Assembly: GCA_965237895.1 (NCBI GenBank)
Contig: CBDEGR010000002.1
Span: 496,001-560,000, forward strand
Source: CBDEGR01 sp965237895
GTDB taxonomy: Bacteria; Acidobacteriota; Terriglobia; UBA7540; JAPUME01
Reading direction: 5' to 3'
Length of the DNA: 64,000 nucleotides
Shown one piece after another: positions 43,072 through 52,320 of this stretch. The notes beneath the pieces were generated by a model. The model was not told the DNA's origin and did not search any database. It saw only the letters and a program-made list of their open reading frames with translations. The position numbers and the translations under genes were made by a program. Position 1 is the stretch's first letter. Each line of letters starts with the position of its first letter.

Positions 43072-44039
43072 GGGGACGATTCCAGGTTGTCCTTTTGAAT
43101 CAGCTCGACGTTGACCCGCGTCATTGCCGGAAGGGTTTCTCCTTGGAGCAACCGGTAGGCGCTTTCCACCGCCAGCCGGCCCATTTCATCGGGGTGTTGG
43201 GCCACGGATGCCTCGAGGGTACCCGCTCGGATGGCGATGCGGGCGTCTTCCACGGCGTCGAATCCCACGATGATAATCTTCCCGCTTCGTCCGGCGGCGG
43301 CGATGGCTTCCATCGCCCCCAGCGCCATCATGTCATTACAGGCGAACAGCGCATCGATCTCCCGGTTTGCTTCCAGGATGTTTTGAAACACGTTGAATCC
43401 CCGGTCACGCTCCCAATTGGCGGGCTGCGAGGCGATGACCTCGATGCCTGGGGTGGGACGAACCGCGTCCAGGAATCCGCTCAGCCGTGCTTCGGAGGTC
43501 TCGTGGCCCGGAATGCCTTCGAGGATCGCGACTTTGGCTTTGCCGTTGAATTTTTGCGCCATGTATTCGCCGGCAAGACGTCCGCCTTCATAGTTGTCCG
43601 AGCCGATGGAGGTGGCGATGCGGATGCCGGCCTCACGCGCCGCCTCCTGATCCACTGGCGTATCGACGACGATGACGGGGATGCCCGCCTGATTCGCTTT
43701 GGCGATGGCCGGGAAGATCTCCTTCGATCCGCTCGGCGTCACCAAGAGGACTTCGACACGGGTTTGAATCAAGTTCTCGATAACCTGCATCTGTTTTTCC
43801 ACGTCCACTTCGCGCTCGGCGGCCTGCACCGTCAAGTTGATCCCCAGCCGCGTTGCGGCCTCTTCGGCGCCGCGCTGCATGTCGATAAAGAAGGGATTGT
43901 TCAGAGTTTTCAGGACGAGGGCTACACGAGGCCCCGGATGGACTCCGGCATCTTCGGACCGGTTGCATGAGGAAAACAGGAACAAGGAAAGCAGCAAAAG
44001 AAATGCAGAAGGTTTCTTGATCCGTTTCATAGGCTTCAA
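43068..44039 (-). CDS. Sugar ABC transporter substrate-binding lipoprotein (RbsB-like)
   Basis: A 323-residue protein with a lipoprotein signal ending LFSSC. The mature part is a type 1 periplasmic binding fold: VALVLKTLNNPFFIDMQRGAEE, LLVTPSGSKEIFPAIAKANQ, VIVVDTPVDQEAAREAG, and ALFACNDMMALGAMEAI. It should deliver a pentose, hexose or polyol to the RbsC/RbsA-like proteins encoded just upstream. Start and stop both overlap neighbours by ATGA, showing tight coupling. Confidence 0.93.
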   Translation of the reverse strand: MKPMKRIKKPSAFLLLLSLFLFSSCNRSEDAGVHPGPRVALVLKTLNNPFFIDMQRGAEEAATRLGINLTVQAAEREVDVEKQMQVIENLIQTRVEVLLVTPSGSKEIFPAIAKANQAGIPVIVVDTPVDQEAAREAGIRIATSIGSDNYEGGRLAGEYMAQKFNGKAKVAILEGIPGHETSEARLSGFLDAVRPTPGIEVIASQPANWERDRGFNVFQNILEANREIDALFACNDMMALGAMEAIAAAGRSGKIIIVGFDAVEDARIAIRAGTLEASVAQHPDEMGRLAVESAYRLLQGETLPAMTRVNVELIQKDNLESSP

Positions 44040-44983
44040 TTCCTTTGACGTTTCAGCGTTGCATCTACCAGCACGGCGGTAATGATGACCGAGCCGATGA
44101 TGACCTGTTGCAAGTAGGAGGAGACGCCGAGAAGATTCAGGCCGTTTCGCAGCACGCCCATAATGAGCGCGCCGATCAAGGTTCCCAGCAGGGTGCCTTC
44201 ACCGCCCATCAGGCTGGTCCCGCCGATGACGGTGGCGGCAATGGCATCCAGCTCATACATGATGCCCGCGATCGGTTGTGCCGAATTCAAGCGCGCCGTG
44301 AGGACCACGGCGGCGATGCCGCTCGTGAGTCCCGAGAGAGCATACACCATCATCTTGTGAAAGTGTACGTCCACGCCGGAGAGTTTTGTGGCCTCCTCGT
44401 TTCCGCCCACCGCGTAGGCGTAGCGTCCCACCTTGGTCCGTGTCAGCAGGAAATGTCCGATGCCGTAGACGCCGGCCATAAGCACGACGGGCAGGGGAAT
44501 AAAAAAAAGCTCACCGGTCGCGAGAGAGCGAAAATCAGGGGCGAAACCGGAGACGGCCCGCCCGTTCGTGAAGACCAGAGCGGCGCCGCGCGCTACGCTC
44601 ATCATTCCGAGGGTGGAGATGAAGGGCGGGAGCCGGCCGCGGGTAATGAGAACGCCGTTCACCAGTCCGCACCCACACCCCGCGGCCAGGCCCGCCAAAA
44701 TCGCCAGCGGAATCGGCAGCCCGTCCTGAAGTGCGGTGCCCAGAACCACCCCGGTAAAGGCGACGATCGAGCCGACTGAGAGATCAATCCCGGCCGTGAT
44801 GATGACAAACGTCATCCCCACGGCAACGATGGCGTTGATCGAGGTTTGCTGGAGAACGTTGAGCAGGTTCGAGAAGGTAAGGAAGTACGGGGTCAGCAGC
44901 CCGAGCACCGCGCAGAGAAACAGCAGGCCGAGGAGCGTGCCGAATTGGCGGCCGTAATGGGCCGGAACGTCTCTGAAATTCAT
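44036..44983 (-). CDS. Sugar ABC transporter permease (RbsC-like)
   Basis: A 315-residue membrane protein of the BPD_transp_2 family, with about 10 helices. Characteristic are NLLNVLQQTSINAIVAVGMT, FVIITAGIDLSVGSIVAFTG, GLVNGVLITRGRLPPFISTL and VIGGTSLMGGEGTLLGTLIG. The ATG at 44983 is chosen since it begins a normal cytoplasmic N-terminus and lies just after the ATPase stop; a longer frame into the ATPase gene is unlikely. It ends in an ATGA overlap with the binding-protein gene. Confidence 0.92.
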   Translation of the reverse strand: MNFRDVPAHYGRQFGTLLGLLFLCAVLGLLTPYFLTFSNLLNVLQQTSINAIVAVGMTFVIITAGIDLSVGSIVAFTGVVLGTALQDGLPIPLAILAGLAAGCGCGLVNGVLITRGRLPPFISTLGMMSVARGAALVFTNGRAVSGFAPDFRSLATGELFFIPLPVVLMAGVYGIGHFLLTRTKVGRYAYAVGGNEEATKLSGVDVHFHKMMVYALSGLTSGIAAVVLTARLNSAQPIAGIMYELDAIAATVIGGTSLMGGEGTLLGTLIGALIMGVLRNGLNLLGVSSYLQQVIIGSVIITAVLVDATLKRQRN

Positions 44984-44990
44984 CGGAACC

Positions 44991-46484
44991 CTATGCCTGC
45001 CCCAGCGCGGCGCTGAGGATCCTTTCCTCGGTTGCTTCCTCGGCCCTCCATTCACCATTCAGGCGGCCGCGGTGCATCACCAGGATGCGGTCGCTCATGC
45101 CGAGAATCTCCGGCAGGTCCGAGGAGATCATCAGAATCGCCACACCGTTCTTCGTCAGGCGGTTCATCAGCTCGTAGATTTCCACCTTGGCGGCTACGTC
45201 GATGCCGCGGGTCGGCTCGTCGAAGATCAGCAGGTCGGTTTGGCAGGCGAGCCATTTTGCCAACACAACCTTTTGCTGATTCCCGCCGCTCAGATACATG
45301 ACCCGCCGGCGATTGTCGGGCGTCTTGATGCGCAGCTCCCGGATGAAGCGGTCGGCGAGGGATTCCTCCGCATCCGTTTTCAGGACCCCGAACCGGGAAA
45401 TCCTGTCCGTGCTGGGCAGGTTGATGTTGTCCTTCACGGAAAGGACAAGCACCAATCCATGCCGCTTTCGATCCTCGGAGAGGTAGCCCACACCATTGCG
45501 GATGGCATCCTTGGGGGAGCGAATGCGCGCCGGGCGGCCCTTGATGACCACCTGTCCCGAGTCCAGGCGGTCGGCGCCGAAGATGGCGCGTGCAAGTTCT
45601 GTGCGTCCGGCCCCGAGCAAGCCCGCCAAACCCACTACCTCCCCGCGGCGAACGGAGAAGTGGATATCCTTCAAGTGCCCCCGTCGGCTCAGTCCTTCGA
45701 CGCGCAGAACCTCCTCGCCGAGGGGGGCCTTGCGCTTCGGAAAGTATTCCTTCCATTCCCGGTTCGCCATCAGCCGGACAAGTTGCGGTGTAGAGACTTC
45801 ACGGATCTTGTGGGTGGCAACGGTTCTCCCGTCGCGCAGAACCGTCACCCGCTCGCCGATCTCGAACAATTCCTCCATGCGATGCGAGATATAGATGATG
45901 GAAACTCCATTTTCCTTGAGCCGGCGGATGGTCTGGAATAATTGGTCGATTTCTTCGCGCGTCAAGCCGGAAGTGGGCTCATCCATGATCAGAATTTTCG
46001 CCTCGAGAGAGAGCGCCTTGGCAATCTCTACGATCTGCTGCTCGGCGACGCTGAGGAAGCGGACGGAACGCGCCGGGTCGATGGTGACCCCCAATCCGCG
46101 AAGCAGGGTCTCGGCGTCGCGAAAAAGTTTCTTTTGGTCGATCAAGCCCGGGTAGATTTCTGGCTCACGGCCCAAAAAGATATTTTCTGCGGCCGAGAGC
46201 TGTGGAATCAGGTCGAATTCTTGATAGATGATGCTGATCCCCAATCCTTGCGCGTGCTTGGGCCCTTCGATTTCCACGGGACTTCCCGCCAGTTCGATCT
46301 TCCCGGCGTCTTTACGGTAGGCGCCGCTCAGGATTTTCATCAGCGTGGATTTGCCGGCGCCGTTTTCTCCCAGCAATACATGAACTTCGCCGGTTCGAAG
46401 ATCGAAATCGGCATTATCGAGAGCCAATACGCCCGGAAAAGATTTCCGGAGTCCACGAATCTTTAGCGCAGCTTCATTCGCCAT
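44991..46484 (-). CDS. Sugar ABC transporter ATP-binding protein (RbsA-like, tandem domains)
   Basis: A 497-residue tandem ATPase, normal for RbsA/XylG/AraG. Domain 1 has Walker A GENGAGKST, signature LSVAEQQIVEIAKAL and Walker B ILIMDEPTSGLT. Domain 2 has the degenerate Walker A GLLGAGRTELARAI, signature YLSGGNQQKVVLAKWL and Walker B LLIFDEPTRGIDV. It is the first gene of the operon and is preceded by a candidate promoter and palindrome. Confidence 0.95.
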   Translation of the reverse strand: MANEAALKIRGLRKSFPGVLALDNADFDLRTGEVHVLLGENGAGKSTLMKILSGAYRKDAGKIELAGSPVEIEGPKHAQGLGISIIYQEFDLIPQLSAAENIFLGREPEIYPGLIDQKKLFRDAETLLRGLGVTIDPARSVRFLSVAEQQIVEIAKALSLEAKILIMDEPTSGLTREEIDQLFQTIRRLKENGVSIIYISHRMEELFEIGERVTVLRDGRTVATHKIREVSTPQLVRLMANREWKEYFPKRKAPLGEEVLRVEGLSRRGHLKDIHFSVRRGEVVGLAGLLGAGRTELARAIFGADRLDSGQVVIKGRPARIRSPKDAIRNGVGYLSEDRKRHGLVLVLSVKDNINLPSTDRISRFGVLKTDAEESLADRFIRELRIKTPDNRRRVMYLSGGNQQKVVLAKWLACQTDLLIFDEPTRGIDVAAKVEIYELMNRLTKNGVAILMISSDLPEILGMSDRILVMHRGRLNGEWRAEEATEERILSAALGQA

Positions 46485-46573
46485 AAGTTCCCCAGAGGGG
46501 GTTCATCCAAGAGATTATGAACGCAACCGGGAATTCCTTCTCCTAGGTACCCACCCCTATTACCTGTTTCCTG

Positions 46574-46617
46574 AACCCTATAAGGGTTTAGCTATAGCAA
46601 ATGCTCACTCGGGTCAA
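46574..46617 (-). promoter_or_regulatory. Candidate promoter and operator of the rbs-like operon
   Basis: On the minus strand TTGACC (46617-46612) is followed after 15 bases by TATAGC (46596-46591). Right behind the -10 lies a perfect inverted repeat, AACCCT-ATA-AGGGTT at 46574-46588, where a repressor would block initiation. The spacing is short for sigma-70, so the promoter call is weak; the palindrome is certain. The rest of 46485-46836 holds nothing I can name beyond the GGGAGG ribosome-binding site of the next plus-strand gene. Confidence 0.45.
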
Positions 46618-46836
46618 GTCCCATTTTCTCCGTCCCTGACCGCGGGCGTGAAAGGCCACGCTTTTGCGGGGCGCCGATCCCCGGCGCGCTGGTCGGAGAC
46701 TTTTGGCGAGGAGCGTTTGTTGTTATGCTAGCCTATTGCCGAAGCGGGGCCGCTTGAAATAGGAAAACCGCGGGCTGTAAGGTCCGGTACCGGAGACATG
46801 CGGCGCCCCTTTTCGTAAGGCGGATGGGAGGAATAG

Positions 46837-48378
46837 ATGGCGGCGGCCGCTCGAGGGGGAAGAAACTATCTCGCTGGGTTTCTGGGATTCATCGAACGGG
46901 TGGGGAACGCTCTGCCGCATCCGGCGACGCTGTTTGCGATTTTTGCGGGAGTGGTGGTACTGGGCTCGGCCCTGGGCGCGTACCTTGAGTTGGAAGTGGC
47001 CCATCCGAAAGACGGCACCGCGGTGCGGGCGGTGAGTCTGCTGACTGTCCCCGGGCTCCACCGCATGCTGACGGAGATGGTGAGGAACTTCACCGGCTTT
47101 GCGCCGCTCGGCACCGTGCTGGTTTCCATGCTCGGCATCGGTGTGGCGGAAGGCAGCGGACTGATGGGCACTGCGCTGCGGTTGTTGGTGCTCTGGGCGC
47201 CCCGCCCGCTTTTGACCTTTGCGCTTGTCCTGGCCGGAGTTCTCTCGAATATGGCCAGCGAACTCGGCTACGTTCTGCTGGTGCCGCTGGCGGCGATCAT
47301 CTTCCTGGCCGTCGGGCGGCATCCGGTGGCCGGCATGGCGGCGGCCTTTGCCGGTGTGTCGGGCGGCTACAGCGCCAACTTCCTGATTGGAACGGTCGAT
47401 CCGTTGCTTGCCGGGCTCTCTCAAGAGGCGGCGCAAATCATCGATCCCGCTTATCAAGTGGACGCCACGGCGAATTGGTATTTTATGATGGCTTCTACCC
47501 TGTTTATCGCCTTTGCCGGAACCATGGTGACGGAAAAAATCGTCATTCCTCGCCTGGGAGAATACCGGGGTGACGAGAAGCCCGGAGAGATTCATCCGCT
47601 CAGCCGGGACGAAAAGCGCGGTCTCTGGATGGCTTTGGCGGCCGCGGCATTATTTACCGCGGCGCTGGTGGCTGGGACGGCGCCGGCCGACGGTTTTCTC
47701 CGCCACCCGGAGACGGGGGATCTGCTCCAGTCCCCTTTTCTGAAGGGAATTGTGGCCTTCATCTTCCTGGGCGGAACTCTTGTCGGTGTGGCTTATGGTG
47801 TGGGCGCGCGGACCATCCGCAGCGACTCGGACGTCATCAAGGGCATGGGCAAGGCCATGGAGATGCTGGGCATCTACATGGTGCTGGTCTTCTTCGCCGC
47901 GCAGTTCGTGGCCTATTTCAAATGGACGAATCTGGGGTTGATCCTGGCCGTCAACGGGGCGGAGATGTTACGCGCCTCGGGGCTGGGCGGTATTCCGCTG
48001 ATGGTCTCCTTCGTTTTGCTGTCGGGCTTTATCAACCTCTTCATGGGAAGCGCGTCAGCCAAGTGGAGCATCATGGCGCCGGTCTTCGTGCCCATGTTCA
48101 TGCTGCTTGGCTATTCGCCGGAGCTGGTCCAGGCGGCTTACCGGGTGGGGGACAGCACGACGAACATCATCGCGCCGATGATGTCCTACTTTGCTTTTAT
48201 CATCGCCATTCTTCAGCGGTACGACAAGAAGGCCGGTATCGGAACGCTGGTGGCAACCATGCTGCCCTACACCCTCGTTTTTTTGGCTGTGTGGATTCTG
48301 CTGCTGGCGCTCTGGATGAGCATGGGGTGGTCGCTCGGCCCTGAGGCCGGGCTCTATCTGCCGCAGCCGAATAATTAG
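46837..48378 (+). CDS. AbgT-family transporter
   Basis: A 513-residue membrane protein with about 11-13 helices. It begins in family style, FLGFIERVGNALPHPATLFA, and contains PLGTVLVSMLGIGVAEGSGL, GVLSNMASELGYVLLVPLAA and, near the end, MGSASAKWSIMAPVFVPMFM with GDSTTNIIAPMMSYFAFI. AbgT members import p-aminobenzoyl-glutamate or export sulfonamides using a cation gradient; which applies is not clear. No peptidase partner (abgA/abgB) adjoins. Ribosome-binding site GGGAGGAA lies a few bases before the ATG. Confidence 0.94.
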   Translation: MAAAARGGRNYLAGFLGFIERVGNALPHPATLFAIFAGVVVLGSALGAYLELEVAHPKDGTAVRAVSLLTVPGLHRMLTEMVRNFTGFAPLGTVLVSMLGIGVAEGSGLMGTALRLLVLWAPRPLLTFALVLAGVLSNMASELGYVLLVPLAAIIFLAVGRHPVAGMAAAFAGVSGGYSANFLIGTVDPLLAGLSQEAAQIIDPAYQVDATANWYFMMASTLFIAFAGTMVTEKIVIPRLGEYRGDEKPGEIHPLSRDEKRGLWMALAAAALFTAALVAGTAPADGFLRHPETGDLLQSPFLKGIVAFIFLGGTLVGVAYGVGARTIRSDSDVIKGMGKAMEMLGIYMVLVFFAAQFVAYFKWTNLGLILAVNGAEMLRASGLGGIPLMVSFVLLSGFINLFMGSASAKWSIMAPVFVPMFMLLGYSPELVQAAYRVGDSTTNIIAPMMSYFAFIIAILQRYDKKAGIGTLVATMLPYTLVFLAVWILLLALWMSMGWSLGPEAGLYLPQPNN

Positions 48379-49407
48379 ATGGACACCGCACTCGAACAAT
48401 TCTTTGCCGGACTCCACTGGAGCCTGCTGGCGCTGGTTCTGGTCGCCAGTCTCGCTGTATTGGGCAAGGCCGCCGACTGGCTGGTGGATGAGGCCGTGGT
48501 GCTCTCCGAGCGCTCCCATATTCCCAAGGTGGTCATCGGCGCGACGGTGGTCAGCCTCGGTACCACCACGCCCGAGGCCGCCGTCTCCGTGCTGGCTGCG
48601 TTCCAGGGCAGCCCCGGCCTGGCGCTGGGAAATGCCGTAGGATCAATCATTTGCGACACGGGCCTGATTCTTGGTCTCGCTGCCGTGATTGCCCCTCTCC
48701 CCTTGGACCGAAAGATCGTCAACCGTCAGGGGTGGATTCAGTTTGGGGCCGGCGTGGCGCTGGTGGCGGCGTGCTTCCCGTGGGCCGGACCCGAGAAAGT
48801 GTTTACCGAAGGCGGCGGCCTGCCGCAGTGGGTCGGCATCGTGTTCCTCGTGGCTCTGGCCGCCTATCTGGGTTTCTCCATCCGTTGGGCGCGGGGGGAA
48901 AGATACGGCCCGAGGTTGGAGGAGCATGAAAAGGATGCGCAGGCGCCCACCATTTTCGTTGGCTTGAAACTATTGGGAGCCGTTGCGGTGGTGGTGGCCG
49001 CCGCTCACATCCTGATTCCTGCCGTGACGGAAGCGGCAATGCGGTTGAACGTTCCCAAGAGCATCATCGCCGCGACGTTGGTGGCCTTCGGAACATCCTT
49101 GCCGGAACTGGTAACGGCCGTCACCGCAGCGCGACGCGGGCACGGCGAGCTGGCCGTCGGCAACATCGTCGGGGCGGATATTCTGAACGTCCTGTTCGTC
49201 GCCGGCGCGGCGGCGGCGGTTACCTCAGAAGGCTTACAGGCTGGCGGCCACTTCTTCTTGGTCCTGTTTCCCGTCATGCTCTTCGTGCTGCTGATCTTCC
49301 GCGTGGGAATCTACTTCTCCGGCGACCGGATGAAGCGCCCTTTCGGTTTTGCCCTCCTTGCCGCCTACGGTTTCTACACTGTGGTGAGCTACCTCGCGCG
49401 CCCCTGA
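48379..49407 (+). CDS. Ca2+/Na+ exchanger-like protein (CaCA family)
   Basis: A 342-residue membrane protein with two inverted repeats of about five helices. Both alpha repeats are seen: VIGATVVSLGTTTPEAAVS with GLALGNAVGSIICDTGLILG in the first, and IIAATLVAFGTSLPELVTA with GELAVGNIVGADILNVLFVA in the second. These acidic motifs bind the cations. The ATG directly follows the stop of the AbgT gene, so the two are co-translated. Ion specificity cannot be read; the G-T-S/T-P-E pattern is common to YrbG-like proteins. Confidence 0.93.
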   Translation: MDTALEQFFAGLHWSLLALVLVASLAVLGKAADWLVDEAVVLSERSHIPKVVIGATVVSLGTTTPEAAVSVLAAFQGSPGLALGNAVGSIICDTGLILGLAAVIAPLPLDRKIVNRQGWIQFGAGVALVAACFPWAGPEKVFTEGGGLPQWVGIVFLVALAAYLGFSIRWARGERYGPRLEEHEKDAQAPTIFVGLKLLGAVAVVVAAAHILIPAVTEAAMRLNVPKSIIAATLVAFGTSLPELVTAVTAARRGHGELAVGNIVGADILNVLFVAGAAAAVTSEGLQAGGHFFLVLFPVMLFVLLIFRVGIYFSGDRMKRPFGFALLAAYGFYTVVSYLARP

Positions 49408-49430
49408 ATTCAGCTCATCCTGTTTCCCAT

Positions 49431-49464
49431 AAAAAAAACGCAGAACCAAACGACGGGTTCTGCG
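49431..49464 (-). terminator. Rho-independent terminator (minus strand) near the island boundary
   Basis: On the minus strand CGCAGAACC pairs with GGTTCTGCG around a seven-base loop and is followed by eight Ts. It would stop transcripts coming from the minus-strand genes at 49753 and beyond. A second strong hairpin, GCGGAACC/GGTTCCGC with outer CAGGG/CCCTG arms, lies at 49489-49529 without a T-run; it shares the GAACC/GGTTC core with the first. Confidence 0.75.
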
Positions 49465-49686
49465 CTACCTGGTTTCCTGAATTTAGCGCAGGGTAGCGCG
49501 GAACCCGTACTTCAGGTTCCGCGGCCCTGTCACTCAGAGATTGTGTCAAATCACGACTTCTCCTTGGCGGTCTCTTTCGAGATGCCCGATTTTTTCAGGT
49601 TCAGCTCTTTCAGTTGGGGCAGCCGCTAGACAAACTCGGGAAGAGTTGGAAAATAAGGGGTTAGCGGGAGGATTTGCGAGAGGGGT

Positions 49687-49728
49687 TGGTTGCGGGAGTC
49701 GGATTTGAACCGACGGGCTTACGAAGCC
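49687..49728 (-). repeat. tRNA 3'-end fragment, left attachment-site copy of a genomic island
   Basis: Read on the minus strand this is the 3' part of a tRNA: an anticodon-loop-like GGCTTCGTAAGCC, a T arm GTCGGTTCAAATCCGAC, an acceptor strand and the terminal CAACCA. The 5' half (acceptor, D arm) is absent; what lies before it does not fold with it. The last 27 bases repeat at 63974-64000 with one mismatch and the same orientation. The T arm and CCCGCAACCA end are those of bacterial initiator tRNA-fMet. Together with an integrase remnant by the other copy this is read as an attachment-site duplicate. Confidence 0.75.
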
Positions 49729-49752
49729 AGAGGTATCAATCCGCATCCCCTA

Positions 49753-52320
49753 TTATTCGGCAAGAAGCCTAGTTCGGCACTCGCGTTGGGAAAAGTTTTC
49801 CTCGAACTCTTTTATTTGTATGAACTGATTCGGGCTTAAATTATGGAAAACCTGTCGCGTCTTGCTTGTGGGCCACCAAATTTCTAGAGTTTCGATTCGC
49901 ACAGTCTTCCCCAGTCCAATGTGCTGCTGCAGGGGCGACGCCCCAAAAGATCCTCCACTGCTTACATGGCGGTAGATAAACCGGCGCGTGTGATCTTCCC
50001 TCTCTACGGCGACTTTGATGCGCGCGCCCAGGGCGGCTCGATTGGTTTTTACGCCCACAAGCTGGATCTTGATCCAATTGTTCCCATGACCCGGATTTCT
50101 GAAGAGCGCATTGGCGGAACGGTCGCCGGGCACGGCCCCTCCGACTTCCTGCACAATGTCCTGATCTCCGTCGTTGTCAAAGTCACCGAAGGCAATCCCG
50201 TGTCCCTTCTGGAGATGACCCATCCCGGAGGAAGCCGTGATATCGACGAAATATTTCCCTTCCTTGTTCCTAAACAATACATTGGGCACCAAAGAGGCAA
50301 AGGAGGGACTGCCGGTTCCAAGGTAAAAATCGAGAAAGCCGTCGTTATCCACGTCCCCGAAATTGGACCCCATCGGCATAAATGCCCGCTCCAGCCCAAC
50401 CTGTTTCGTCACATCCCGGAAGGATCCTTCGCCCGTATTCTTGTAAAGCCTTAGAGTCTCTGCTTGTGCCGGGAGGCCTATATAACCGCGGACCATCTCT
50501 GCGACGGACTGAACAAAGCTTGACACAAAAAGGTCTAGTGAGCCGTCATTATCGTAATCAAAAAACCACACGGGAAAACTGGCGATTGGCTTTTCCACTC
50601 CCAATAATCGGGCGACTTCGGTGAATGTTCCGTCTCGGTGGTTGTGGTAAAGGAAGTTTTCGCTCCCCACGTTTGACACATAAAGGTCCGCGTATCCATC
50701 GTTGTCGTAATCGCCCGCAACAACGCCTTTCGTGTACGCGATCCGATCTACCCTCGCCGCAGTGGCGATGTCAGTGAAGGTACCATCGCCATTGTTATGA
50801 AAAAGCTGGCTGGGATAGAGCTCGTTTCCTAAGAACAGATCGATATTGCCATCGTTGTCAAAGTCCGCCCACGCGGCGGTTTGATTCTGAGTAGCCGGAC
50901 TGGCCAGTCCGCTGTCGCGCGTTACGTCGGTGAAAGTCCCGTCGCCGTTGTTCCTCAACAGCGAATTCTTGATGGGGAATGTCCATCCACCCCTCATCAC
51001 ATAAATATCCAACCAGCCGTCATTGTTGTAATCGGTTTGGAGGATATTTAATCCGCCTACTTGTTTCGACAGACCTGACGGGGAGCTTCGATCGCTGAAT
51101 GTTCCGTCCCCGTGGTTGCGGAAATATTGCAGCGGTGCACATAAATCACGGCTGGAGAAAACAACATCCAGGCAGCCGTCATTGTCAAAGTCGTCCATGA
51201 TCGTACCGCCTGCCATACTGAACGTGTCGAGTCCCAGAGAGGGGGCCACGTCTACGAATCGCCCGATATCTTCCTTGGATTTAAATGCTGCCGGGGAAAT
51301 GAGGTGCTCTTTGGGAACACCGTGGGGGTACTTCCCTAGATATATATAGGCAATGTTAAGTAACCACTTCACTTCCAAGTCATTAGGCTTTTGATCAAGG
51401 TATTTGCGGAAGTGCTTAATCGCGTTCTCTGAACTGGAGGCCAGCTTGTGTCGGGCCTGCGGACTTAATGGGAAGATAGAACTCTTGGCCTGATTATTTA
51501 CCCGATTCTCCACCTCACCTCGGTGCAGGTGCGCGATCCCGAGTTTTGCCTCCAGGTCGAGCTCCGTGGCCTTCAGCCCATGCGCAACTGCAATCTGGTA
51601 GGCAGCCTGGAAATTCTCGATGGCTGCCTCCATGTTTCCGTCGTATGACCACAGTTGAGCCAGGCTGTGATGGATCGCCAAAACTCTGCGGAAATCGAGC
51701 TGTTCCGGATCCTGACGCTTATATTTGGCCAAACGTCCCTCCAGGTCCTGGGTTCCCAGAGGAATCGCCTGAAGCTGGGCTTTACAGATGGCTTGCAAAT
51801 CCTGATTGAAGTCGGGCGGCTTTTCGATACGCTCAAAGAAGATATGCCACTCCCGCCATCCGGTGACTTCCCTTACAAATTGATATTTTACGCCTACGGG
51901 AGGTGTCCTCCCGCGTCGCATCCCTTCAGCCTTGACCGCCTCGGCTTCCGAAAGGACCTGCAAGATCATGTAGCCAGAGAGGGTTTCGACGACGCGGCTA
52001 ACCTCCCCCGGACCAACACCCTTCAGGGCATCTCTGATCTCGGGACGCGCACCCGATAACTTCATCTTCCCTATATATCCGCCCTCCGGAGCAGTGAGAT
52101 GGATTGAGTGTTCTTCTGCGAGCATCTCAAAAGAGCCTCCAGCCTTGAGTCGCTCCAAGATCTCCTCTGCCTCCGAGCGACTGCGTACCAGAATGATCCG
52201 CAAGGGGAGCTCTGAGGGCCTCTCGTCTCCGGCAGCCCAGAATAGGGACACCGGGGAAATAAGCGAGACTCCAAGAAGGGCCACAAGTGTCTTATTGGGA
52301 ATTAGTGATTTCAATTGCAA
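49753..52320 (-). CDS. Secreted PpiC-TPR-FG-GAP-UnbV multidomain protein (CRTAC1-like)
   Basis: An 855-residue protein with a signal peptide (LVALLGVSLISPVSLFWAAG). Residues 40-130 look like a parvulin-type PpiC domain (ILVRSRSEAEEILERLKAGG, GYIGKMKLSG, GYMILQVLSE). Next comes a TPR-like helical region around 190-345. From about 365 on there are at least seven VCBS/FG-GAP blades with calcium-binding DxDNDG cores (DDFDNDGCLD, DYNNDGWLD, DFDNDGNIDLF, DYDNDGYADLY, DYDNDGSLDLF, DVDNDGFLDFY, DFDNDGDQDI). The C-terminus matches ASPIC/UnbV (NNWIKIQLVGVKTNRAALGA, HIGLGKTVRIETLEIWWP). Start is a TTG at 52320. Probably an extracytoplasmic adhesion or cofactor-binding protein; role unknown. Confidence 0.88.
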   Translation of the reverse strand: MQLKSLIPNKTLVALLGVSLISPVSLFWAAGDERPSELPLRIILVRSRSEAEEILERLKAGGSFEMLAEEHSIHLTAPEGGYIGKMKLSGARPEIRDALKGVGPGEVSRVVETLSGYMILQVLSEAEAVKAEGMRRGRTPPVGVKYQFVREVTGWREWHIFFERIEKPPDFNQDLQAICKAQLQAIPLGTQDLEGRLAKYKRQDPEQLDFRRVLAIHHSLAQLWSYDGNMEAAIENFQAAYQIAVAHGLKATELDLEAKLGIAHLHRGEVENRVNNQAKSSIFPLSPQARHKLASSSENAIKHFRKYLDQKPNDLEVKWLLNIAYIYLGKYPHGVPKEHLISPAAFKSKEDIGRFVDVAPSLGLDTFSMAGGTIMDDFDNDGCLDVVFSSRDLCAPLQYFRNHGDGTFSDRSSPSGLSKQVGGLNILQTDYNNDGWLDIYVMRGGWTFPIKNSLLRNNGDGTFTDVTRDSGLASPATQNQTAAWADFDNDGNIDLFLGNELYPSQLFHNNGDGTFTDIATAARVDRIAYTKGVVAGDYDNDGYADLYVSNVGSENFLYHNHRDGTFTEVARLLGVEKPIASFPVWFFDYDNDGSLDLFVSSFVQSVAEMVRGYIGLPAQAETLRLYKNTGEGSFRDVTKQVGLERAFMPMGSNFGDVDNDGFLDFYLGTGSPSFASLVPNVLFRNKEGKYFVDITASSGMGHLQKGHGIAFGDFDNDGDQDIVQEVGGAVPGDRSANALFRNPGHGNNWIKIQLVGVKTNRAALGARIKVAVEREDHTRRFIYRHVSSGGSFGASPLQQHIGLGKTVRIETLEIWWPTSKTRQVFHNLSPNQFIQIKEFEENFSQRECRTRLLAE

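Noticed and set aside
49687..49760. Complete functional tRNA at the left island end
   Set aside because: The anticodon-loop-like part, T arm and 3' end are present, but no matching acceptor 5' strand or D arm precedes them, so it is a fragment.
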